Part shown: piece by piece, positions 1 to 6,800 of the stretch
Layout of the letters: every line of letters starts with the position of its first letter
How positions within the stretch are numbered: position 1 is the first letter of the stretch
Assembly (NCBI GenBank): GCA_030627905.1
Contig: DAOVRZ010000144.1
Span: forward strand, 1 to 10,188
Length of the DNA stretch: 10,188 nucleotides
Source: JAGMES01 sp023128035
Lineage (GTDB): Bacteria > Bacillota > Halanaerobiia > DY22613
Direction: 5' to 3'
Notes under the pieces: model-generated
Database searches by the model: none
What the model was told of the DNA's origin: nothing
Seen by the model: only the letters and a program-made list of their open reading frames with translations
Translations under genes and position numbers: made by a program

Positions 1-2
1 CT

Positions 3-299
3 GTAGAATTTATTCGAAGGTTTTTACTTCATATTTTACCAAATCGTTTTGTGAAAATTAGACACTATGGTCTGCTAAGTAATAAAAATAAAAAGACCAA
101 ATTAAAAATATGTAGAAAACTACTAAATGTAGATGATCAACATGTAGATGATCAACCTTCTGAAACTACAACTGAAAAAGAAACGTGGCAAGAACTAATG
201 TTTAGACTAACTGGTAAAGATGTTAACAAATGTCCATGTTGTGAGAAAGGAAAAATGATTATAAAGTCAGAAATACTACCTTCCAAACTAGTGGCATAG
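3..299 (+). CDS. IS91-family transposase, C-terminal end (5' part outside window)
   Basis: The reading frame is already open at base 3 and ends at TAG 297-299, so the N-terminal part lies before the window. The peptide starts EFIRRFLLHILPNRF and continues VKIRHYGLLSNKNK, the hallmark run near the C-terminus of IS91-family (Y2, rolling-circle HUH) transposases (Pfam Y2_Tnp). Further on, LTGKDVNKCPCCEKGKM carries the Cys-x-x-Cys-containing tail typical of the same family. The catalytic tyrosines and HUH motif would lie upstream and are not visible. A GTG at 51 is an internal Val, not a start. A 15-bp tandem duplication (129-157) adds one VDDQH unit without breaking the frame. Whether the full gene is intact cannot be judged from this window. 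Confidence 0.9.
   Translation, partial: VEFIRRFLLHILPNRFVKIRHYGLLSNKNKKTKLKICRKLLNVDDQHVDDQPSETTTEKETWQELMFRLTGKDVNKCPCCEKGKMIIKSEILPSKLVA
129..157 (+). repeat. 15-bp in-frame tandem duplication inside the IS91 transposase
   Basis: GTAGATGATCAACAT is followed directly by a second copy that agrees at all but the last base. It encodes VDDQH-VDDQP. The unit is a multiple of three, so the reading frame is kept. This is most simply a replication-slippage duplication in a variable linker. Confidence 0.75.
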
Positions 300-368
300 G
301 TTATCTCCCTAGGTTAAGTGCGCCCATTTTTAAGTAAAACCAATGAAATATACTTAAAATCATGGTAT

Positions 369-433
369 TTTTGTAGTTTTGAAAGAAAAAGTACAATATC
401 CTATAGTGTTTTTCTTATAAACGAACTACAAAA
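369..433. repeat. Nested inverted repeat (hairpin) downstream of the IS91 transposase
   Basis: The outer arms are TTTTGTAGTT (369-378) and AACTACAAAA (424-433). The inner arms are AAGAAAAA (383-390) and TTTTTCTT (409-416), with an 18-base loop. IS91-family elements carry a hairpin near their termini, so this may be part of the element end. It could also act as a weak terminator. The stems are AT-rich and partly homopolymeric, which lowers its weight. Confidence 0.4.
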
Positions 434-513
434 TGAGTAAAAAGAAAAATTCAAGAGCTTAAAAAACTTATTCAAATTCCATAGTCTAGTGCTGTAGCGG
501 TTTCGTTCAACAA

Positions 514-619
514 GATTGTATCTGAAATTCATTTTGGTGAATAGAAGATAAGGTAGATAATTTATGAAATTGATCTAGAAATAAATAGCTTTTATTTTTT
601 TTGAATTTCAGATACAATC
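514..619. repeat. 18-bp perfect inverted repeat with a 70-bp spacer
   Basis: GATTGTATCTGAAATTCA at 514-531 is matched exactly by TGAATTTCAGATACAATC at 602-619. An 18-bp perfect match of mixed composition is unlikely by chance. The 106-bp unit has the size and form of a small MITE or a long hairpin transcript. I see no ORF inside and no clear target duplication at its edges. Confidence 0.65.
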
Positions 620-624
620 CTAAC

Positions 625-1709
625 GTGTTCTGCGAAGTGCCTTCATTAGAACATTAAAATTACTCCTTTAGAATATTTTAATAAATTCTACTACATCAAT
701 ACTATCTAAAATAAACATACTATTATAATTAACCTATTTAAAATTTGTATTAGATTTCCGTGCGTATTATTGATCTATAAAAATAATATCATACAAGAAA
801 TTTCTCAAGTACTTTTTAAAGCATTACTTTTTCCATCATCAATAGTAAGTTCTGTTTCTTCAATTCTATTTTGAATTTTACCTTTAAATATAGCGTATAT
901 TATTTTTGTTCCTGTCATCCATGCTATCAAAAGTATTATTACCCTCAAAATATTTTCTACTTGAACAGTATTCATTCTAACAATCCAAAATGTTGTTATA
1001 TATATTAACATAAAAGAAACTAGCTTATCTATAACTTTATCTTTCATATGTAGTCTGTTCATTAATTTACTTACTCTCTGCAAGCCACATATAAGTCCAA
1101 GTACTAAACCTACAAAGATAAAATACTCTTGTATTAATAAGAATATCCCAATTAAAAGAGGAACTAACAATACCAACCTGTTTGTTTTACGAATTTCTGT
1201 AACATCAAAAAAATGAATTGTCTTGCTAATCTTTTCCTCAGCATATTTATTAATTCTTCCAAAAAATTCTCCTTGCTTTCTAAACTGGGCTAAACTTAAC
1301 TTCAATATTTTTGAATTTGAAATAAATCTAACATTATAATCAGGATCTATAAGTATTCTATCAATTTCATTCCAGTACATCCTTTTGCATCAAAAAACTT
1401 TTTTCTAATAATTCCTTCATCGTTAATCATCAGAACTGTTGTCTGTAGATTAAGAGTAGCATAAAGGGTTAGTCCAAATATTGCAAAAACTATTAATGGA
1501 AATATCTTAATTGAAGGTTCTTTGATAAAGAAAATATATACAATTGCTAAAAAAGCCAAAAGCATAATACTCCAAAAGAATATCAAAACCCCCCTACGAA
1601 TTCTTGTATGCATATGTGACCTCCTTTCAAAAGTAAAAATTTTTTATTTTAATAGATGTTTCGTGTTTTGAATCTTTTATTTTTGCTCTTGCACCATTTC
1701 GCAGAACAC
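625..1709. repeat. Inverted GTGTTCTGCGAA repeats flanking the membrane-protein pseudogene
   Basis: GTGTTCTGCGAAGTG at 625-639 (plus strand) and its counterpart at 1695-1709 (minus strand, one mismatch) face each other across the frameshifted membrane-protein gene at 805-1613. Beside the right copy is a small hairpin TTCGG-7-CCGAA at 1714-1730. The arrangement resembles element ends or recombinase sites around a cargo gene. The repeats are short, no duplication of target DNA was found, and the family is not recognised. Confidence 0.35.
805..1613 (-). pseudogene. Membrane protein with bacterial PH-like domain, split by one frameshift
   Basis: There are two overlapping frames. The first (1613-1347) begins at an ATG with an ideal AGGAGG six bases upstream (1620-1625). 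It encodes two membrane segments (about residues 9-30 and 37-54) and the start of a soluble domain ending ...GIIRKKFFDAK. The second (from 1380 to the stop at 805) takes up exactly where this leaves off: MYWNEIDRI, then a strand-rich stretch to KISKTIHF, then four more hydrophobic segments (about 68-83, 86-100, 116-135, 143-165). Its ATG has no usable ribosome binding site. Restoring one A in the AAAA run at 1383-1386 would fuse the two into about 269 residues. The soluble part, with WNEI after a beta hairpin, looks like the bacterial PH-type domain of small membrane proteins. Function is unknown. A sequencing error or a -1 ribosomal slip on AAAA are alternatives to a true pseudogene. Confidence 0.6.
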
Positions 1710-1754
1710 CAGATTCGGCACTTATCCGAAGTTTTCTGAGCGGTTTTTGTGAAG

Positions 1755-1870
1755 AAAATTTTGGGTAGGGTCGAGTTCAGGCGCGGTACTTACTTAATTC
1801 AGAAGCCCGTTTCCAAAACCCGCCACATCAAACCGTACATGAAGTTTTCCCTCATACGGCTTTCCTGTAA
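1755..1870 (-). ncRNA. Group II intron 3' end, domains V and VI
   Basis: On the minus strand, 1862-1829 reads AAGCCGTATGAGG, a GAAA-type loop, then CTTCA, an unpaired TG and TACGGTTTGA. This is the near-invariant domain V hairpin of group II introns, with the terminal GNRA-like loop and the two-base bulge in the 3' strand. It lies just after the stop of the maturase gene, as expected. Downstream, GGCG (near 1822-1825) and CGCC (near 1775-1778) can pair to close a domain VI-like stem. CTCGACCCTACCC near 1755-1767 resembles a group II 3' terminus, but the exact splice site and branch-point A are uncertain. No 5' intron domains exist in this window, so the intron cannot splice in cis. Confidence 0.75.
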
Positions 1871-1878
1871 TCTTCTTC

Positions 1879-3096
1879 CTAAGGCATTCGAGTTCTATTA
1901 ACACATATTCCTGACAAATAGAAATTTTCTAATCTTGAATGGTTTAGCCATTCTTCAAATGACCTCTGGGTTGCTCGTTTTTTCGTCAGAAAGAACTTCT
2001 TTAGTCTTTTTCGCAGATATCTATCTAAATCCTGAAACTTCTTTGTGAAGTTCCCAATTTTAAAATAGTTCCTCCAGCCACGAATAACCAGATTCAGTTC
2101 TTGTACTACCTGCATTAATGATTTTCTTAGATTTCTTCTCCTCAAGTAACTTTTTTAACTCTTTTCTGATCCGTTTCATTGCCTTTTCACAAGGCCAAAT
2201 GTATGGAACCAGTTTACCTGACTTTTTGGATTTACGTTTTCTAAAATGAAATCCCAGAAAATCGGAACCCTCTTTTCCTTCCATATGCACTAATCTTGTC
2301 TTTTTAGGATGAAGTGTTAACTTCAGCTTTTTCATTATCTCTTTTACTATTTGAATTACTCTTACTGCATCGTGATGTGTTCTGCACACAATAACAAAAT
2401 CATCACAGTATCTAAATATCTTACCCAAATGTGAAAATTGCTGAGTCCAGTACATATCAAGAACATGTAAATAAATATTTGCCAATAAAGGACTTATGAC
2501 TCCTCCTTATGCAAAGAAAGTTGTTATGCAAAGTAAGCTGTAAAAGTCCTTATAGTTACTATAGTATCATTCAATTTACTTTGCATAATATCCCAAAATG
2601 ATAGTAAGAGCAAATAGCTGTCAATATCATTTAAGGAGTTATATCGTATGCAAATGCTAACGTTAAAAGAACTATTCAGGAACTTGAACAGAAAATGCTG
2701 AGGCAGGTAAGCCTGAAGTTCTAATAAAACCGCTGAAAGCTGCTATTAGAGTTTTTAAAATGCTTAACCAAACGTCATAGCAGTATCTTACCTGACTGGA
2801 ATAAAGATCAGGAATTGCTTTCTTAGTTATCTAATTTAAAATAGGTTCAGATATTATGCAAAGTAAATGGCAATATAATTCTGTATTATGAAGATTTTAT
2901 TAGTATACTTTGCATAAGGCGGTTTATGCAAAGCTTAGCATAACCCACCTTGCGGAGTTCCTTTTTCTGGAATTTGCTTGACCCCATCTTCTATTACTCC
3001 TGCAGTTAACCATAACAGTAATAATTTTAATACTCTCCGATCACTTATCCTTCGTTTTAATAGTGACAGCAGTATGTCATGGTCAATAGTTGCCAT
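1879..3096 (-). pseudogene. Group II intron reverse transcriptase/maturase (LtrA-like), 5'-truncated, frameshifted and interrupted
   Basis: Read on the minus strand from 3096. TIDHDILLSLLKRRISD (RT motif 2/3) leads to VKQIPEKGTPQGG at about 2950-2990. A 437-bp insertion follows, then the frame resumes as VISPLLANIYLHVLD (RT4), YCDD at 2399-2410 (catalytic RT5; x is usually Ala), and a thumb-like region ...WPCEKAMKRIRKELKKLL. A one-base excess in the A run at 2122-2125 shifts the frame. The maturase-specific (GIIM) domain then continues as SLMQVVQELNLVIRGWRNYF to the stop at 1879. No HNH endonuclease domain follows. The first RT blocks are absent: coding homology stops near 3091-3096, where a Doc fragment begins on the other strand. 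With three independent lesions this is clearly dead as a protein, though each piece is well conserved. Confidence 0.92.
2507..2943. mobile_element. 437-bp insertion with clustered TTATGCAAAG sites, inserted in the RT gene
   Basis: It starts TTATGCAAAG (2507-2516) and ends CTTAGCATAA (2934-2943), which are inverted and match at 9 of 10 bases. The flanks CCTCC (2502-2506) and CCACC (2945-2949) look like a decayed 5-6 bp target duplication. Removing the element rejoins the RT motif TPQGG-VISP. Inside each end is a second inverted pair of near-identical geometry: TTATGCAAAGTAA 2524-2536 with TTACTTTGCATAA 2576-2588, and TTATGCAAAGTAA 2854-2866 with ATACTTTGCATAA 2905-2917. Their spacers are 39 and 38 bases. 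The interior has a strong RBS (AAGGAG 2632-2637) and an ATG at 2648, but the frame closes at 2701. The next frame reads RTIQELEQKMLRQ, which resembles the start of a tyrosine recombinase. Most likely it is an internally deleted, non-autonomous derivative of a recombinase-bearing element. The family is not recognised. Confidence 0.7.
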
Positions 3097-3247
3097 AGAT
3101 ATTTTTCTCCAAAGAAACGAACATCAACTTGTGGCTCCCGAAAACAACACCTATGAAATAATCATGAAACTATCAACCGGTCAACTCACAAAACCAGAAT
3201 TTGCCGAATGGATTAAAGAAAACTCATCTATTCTAAGTGATGTATAA
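3089..3247 (+). pseudogene. Doc (death-on-curing, Fic-fold) toxin, C-terminal fragment
   Basis: About 52 codons from VAIDIFLQRNEHQLVAP through NTYEIIMKLSTGQL to FAEWIKENSSILSDV and TAA. This matches the last third of Doc-family toxins, where a helix D(V/I)FL.RNG is followed by a Y-E-hydrophobic helix and a closing E(F/L)AEWI/L...N motif. Doc proteins are kinases that phosphorylate EF-Tu and belong to phd-doc toxin-antitoxin pairs. The catalytic HxFxxxN(K)R motif lies N-terminal and is missing: upstream of about 3090 the DNA is antisense group II intron reverse transcriptase. No phd-like antitoxin is present. A U-tailed hairpin follows at 3265. The fragment cannot be functional. The frame stays open leftwards to an ATG at 2978, but only by reading the intron backwards. 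Confidence 0.75.
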
Positions 3248-3264
3248 TTAAAATCCTATTGCAT

Positions 3265-3297
3265 AAACCCTTAGTAATACTTTACTTTGGGTTTTTT
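3265..3297 (+). terminator. Rho-independent terminator after the doc fragment
   Basis: AAACCC (3265-3270) pairs with GGGTTT (3289-3294). An inner stem AGTAA (3273-3277) pairs with TTACT (3282-3286). A T tract follows. It lies 17 bases after the doc stop, in the right place to end that transcript. Confidence 0.7.
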
Positions 3298-3816
3298 GTT
3301 GCCATTTTTCAAATGACTTTATTCTGAAGTCAACACTGAAAAACCATCTTGGAAATTTCTTTTAAGCAAAAATCCTCTTAGCAAAATTGTACATAACAGC
3401 CTTATATCCAAAAATTCTCCAACTCACATATTCCAAATCCTCTTCCTTGTCCGATATTTCGTATAAACAAAGTCCCATACAAATTACCCTGAACGGTCAA
3501 TTAGCAAAACATCACGACTAAAAATCCTCTTACTACAAAAATCAAATTACATTATGACAATTACTATTATATTTCGTCTACAACCATTAGGTACCCTGCT
3601 TTCTATACACAATTTTCATATTATTATAAATTAACTCATTGTCAAAAACAAATAACCACTCTACCAATAAAAACTCCAACTTCCCCCACCCACCCTCTCT
3701 AATATTTCATAATTATAAAAAAGATTGACCGCCTAAAATCTTTCAAATCTGGACTAAAAGAAAAGCTTAAGAATACAACTTTTACCGTTTCCGACTAGCT
3801 ACATATCTCCCATCAA
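3298..3816. other. Noncoding, G-poor stretch between the doc fragment and the lectin-gene terminator
   Basis: There is no substantial ORF on either strand. The plus strand is notably rich in A, C and T and poor in G. A 13-bp direct repeat AAAAATCCTCTTA occurs at 3368-3380 and 3520-3532. A 38-codon minus-strand ORF is listed separately. TTGTCAAAAA near 3640 gives TTGACA on the minus strand, but with no properly spaced -10 box. It probably contains worn-out sequence of unknown origin. Confidence 0.5.
3362..3478 (-). CDS. Possible 38-residue small protein or ORF remnant
   Basis: ATG at 3476-3478 and TAA at 3362-3364. The peptide begins MGLCLYEISDKEEDLEYVSW and continues to YNFAKRIFA. An AGGG lies nine bases before the ATG, which is a weak ribosome binding site. 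The mixture of acidic and aromatic residues looks protein-like rather than random, and the last codons fall on the AAGAGGATTTTT direct repeat. There is no homology I recognise. It lies downstream of the lectin-gene terminator, so it would need its own promoter, which I do not see. A chance ORF or the tail of a decayed gene is at least as likely. Confidence 0.2.
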   Translation of the reverse strand: MGLCLYEISDKEEDLEYVSWRIFGYKAVMYNFAKRIFA

Positions 3817-3840
3817 AAAGAGCCCCTTCAAGGGGCTCTT
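3817..3840 (-). terminator. Rho-independent terminator of the lectin-array gene
   Basis: AAAGAGCCCC (3817-3826), loop TTCAA, then GGGGCTCTTT (3832-3841, the last T one base beyond the given end). This is a strong ten-pair stem. On the minus strand it is followed by a run of Ts and sits about 60 bases after the TAG at 3899, the normal place for this gene's terminator. Confidence 0.88.
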
Positions 3841-3898
3841 TCTCACCATTTAATTGTCTACACCATGTTAGAGAAGATCATCTCCTCCAAAATCCATA

Positions 3899-6800
3899 CT
3901 ACTGAACACTCAACATTCGTATAACTTCAAACTCGGCAGATGCAGTTTTGGCTAGCTCAAAACTAAGATTATGTTCGAAACTATATAAACAGAGAGTATA
4001 GCCTCGTTCTGCTTTCTTGAGGTACACAATACCAGTGCTGTTTGGCAACCAGGCTGGAGCATCATCTATAGATACGTGATCAGCCAACTTAGTTTTCCCA
4101 GTACCATCAACATTCATCATGTATAAGTAACCAACTGAATTTTCTACTGCAATATAGGCAATCTTACGATCATCAGCCGAGAGTGCCAACGAATAGCATT
4201 GCTGGTTAGGACTGGTCAAGCTAACTTTGCTACTTTGATAATTATAAGTAGTTTGCTGACTGTTATTTAGAGCAAAGATACCAGCAGTCCTCGTATTACC
4301 ATGATAGTCCAGATAATAGATTTTTTCTCCATCACGAGAAACAACAGGTGTCTTATTGGTAGTATTAGAGTCAATCACACTTACATTTTCAGCCCTATAC
4401 TTCTTTAGAGAATAATTCGTATTCTCTTTATGGATGAAATAAATCTCATCTCCAAAAATATCAAACGCAACTGGAGATTTTACAGATGCAAACCAACCTA
4501 TATGATCCCACTGATTTGTTCCTTGAAAAATATCAATTCTACATAAACGACCAGTCCGATTAGGAATCTCTTCCGTTGGAAATGTCATATCATCTTTAAC
4601 TATATAAGAAAAATTATTTAATACATTTATCATCGAGGAGGAGGTGGCAAAATCCCTATCCCAATCAAAAAATCTAACTTTATTACAATTCGTTCCATCA
4701 CTATTCATTGTATAGACAGAATAATAATTTATCGAATTTTTCACTGTAAAAGCTCCTCGACCTCCACCAGTCGTATAAGCTAGACCTTCAATGGAACCTT
4801 CATCTACATATTTAAATAAGTTTAATTCAGTACCATCGCTGTTGATTCGCCAGATTCCTTTATCTGAAGTATTATCATTTTTAGGTGACAAAAATGAAAT
4901 CCAATATGCTGTTTTTGTACTCATTATTGACACAGGCTGACTCATGACACTCGCTTTCCCATCTCTTCGAATCGCCTGAATCCAATAATAATAGTAAGGC
5001 ATAGTACCTTCAACAGTAGAATCCAGGTAGAAATATTCAGAGATCAATTGATCATTTAGTAATACTTTCTCTCCATGAATCGTGTTGCTGCGATAGATTT
5101 TAAAACCACGAATGTCACTCATGTTAGCAGTCCAAGTCAATTTTATATCGTGATCCCGACGTTCTGCCCGAATAGAGAATTCTTCATTGGCAATTGAACG
5201 CTCCTTGACAGGTCCGAAATTTAATTGCTCAAAGTGATGTACTTTTCCTTTGTTTGGCCCATCAGCATAAACTAGTTGAAATTGTTGATTCGCGTGAAAA
5301 TGGACAGGATATTGAATCAGATCGGCGCCATTCTTTTTCCAATCATTACTACTCCCACCGTTAATATCTGCTGCTTTCCAATTATTTGTTCTCAAAACAA
5401 AAGTAGTTGGAGAAGTAAACTGGACAGCAAATCTTTGACTCTCACTATCTTGCTTATAAACGTTTATTTCCAAAGCAGCACTTGACTTTTTTGAACTACT
5501 CTCGATATCTACATATGGACCATAAACACCAGGTTTGTTTCCCATCTGCACCTCAAGGTTAACCCAACTATGGAATCCAGAAGGAATAATTCTAAATTTC
5601 CGATCCCCATAGTCATCCCAATCCCACATTTGGAAATTTAGACCATATGTATCGACTTTATTAAATTTACCATTTAAGTCCCAATATTTATCGATATATG
5701 CTGATTTGATATAGAACTTTTGGTCTTTGGAAGGCATCTGCCACTTCTTATACATATACAATCTCCACTTTTGATTATCGCGATTATGTTCATTTTGTCT
5801 TATATCACTTAGAGGATAGATTCTGATCGGACATCCATCACTACCAACATTACTCCTACTGGCATCCAAATATTTTCCACTATTGCGATCTTTGATATAA
5901 TAAGTCATAGGCTCGCCTGCATATTCAAACTTAAATTGTTGAGCAGGCGTATTGTTTTGAGACCACAATTGAAGATTGGTTCCATTTGCTTTTTGTCCAC
6001 CCTCGACATCCCAGACTTCGGTGCTATGAAGTGGGTGGATATTAAAGTAGCCATCAACGCCTGTCAAATACAATTCTACATAGCGGTCAGGAAAATAGTC
6101 CATACCCCAAAGTTGCAACTTTGCCCCATTTCTTTCCTGATATGGTGCAGCACCTGGAATATCAATGAATTTTCTAGCCATCACATTTTCCATGGCATAC
6201 ACATAGTCTGCAGAAGGAGGTGCCATAGTAGCTCCTCCCGTTTTATTCAAGTGCCATTTTTGCTGATTGCTTGCTTGATATTCTTCCTGGGTAATCGGTT
6301 GACCTTTACCATGAGCAGTCAGATATAAGCCGCTTTTAGCATTCTGAATATAGTAAGTATTATGCTCGTCAATTACTTCGATCAATTTAAACATCTGAGC
6401 TGAATCATACTTTGTTTGCTCTTGGAGTTGCAACTCTGCACCTGACACTGTTGTTCCGTCGGCAAAATCTGCCACCAGATAGGAATGTTGAGGTTGGAAC
6501 CAGACAAAATCAGGCTGAGTTTCATGTGGAATGATTTTGATAAAACGGTCAGCACCGTTATCTTTTGAATACAATTGAATCTTTCCACCCTTACGTTCAG
6601 CCCCAAAATGAACTCCCCTTAAATCCCAGAATAAACCCTGATAAGCAACAGATTCTATAAAATACAATCCCGGAGTATAAGTTATAGGTAAAAAATAATT
6701 ATAGCTACCACCATTAACATTTTTGATGACAATATTTTCATTGGTTGTACTTACTTTCACAACAGTCCTTGGATGAGTAAAAGCTTGAGTTACAATTTGA

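Larger units (their letters stand above)
300..804. other. Noncoding stretch between the IS91 fragment and the membrane-protein pseudogene
   Basis: I see no convincing gene here on either strand. The stretch presumably begins with the 3' (ori-side) end of the IS91 element after the transposase stop. It holds a nested hairpin at 369-433, an 18-bp perfect inverted repeat at 514-619 and one copy of the GTGTTCTGCGAA repeat at 625-639. The segment 700-804 is plain AT-rich DNA in which I find no clear terminator for the minus-strand gene that ends at 805. Confidence 0.6.

Noticed and set aside
2648..2701. Short ORF MQMLTLKELFRNLNRKC with a good RBS inside the 437-bp insertion
   Set aside because: Only 17 codons, and the neighbouring frame looks more like a recombinase N-terminus. 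It is treated as a remnant of a deleted gene rather than a functional peptide.
2978..3088. ATG at 2978 as the start of an intact 89-residue doc gene
   Set aside because: The first 37 codons are simply the complement of group II reverse transcriptase (GVIEDGVKQIPEKGTPQGG on the other strand), so the ORF is a chance fusion.
3619..3647. Minus-strand promoter (TTGACA with TATAAT nearby)
   Set aside because: The spacing to TATAAT is only about 11 bases; at 17 bases there is no good -10 box.
6382..6606. Minus-strand 74-codon ORF inside the lectin gene
   Set aside because: It is an out-of-frame shadow of the real coding frame, with no independent signal.
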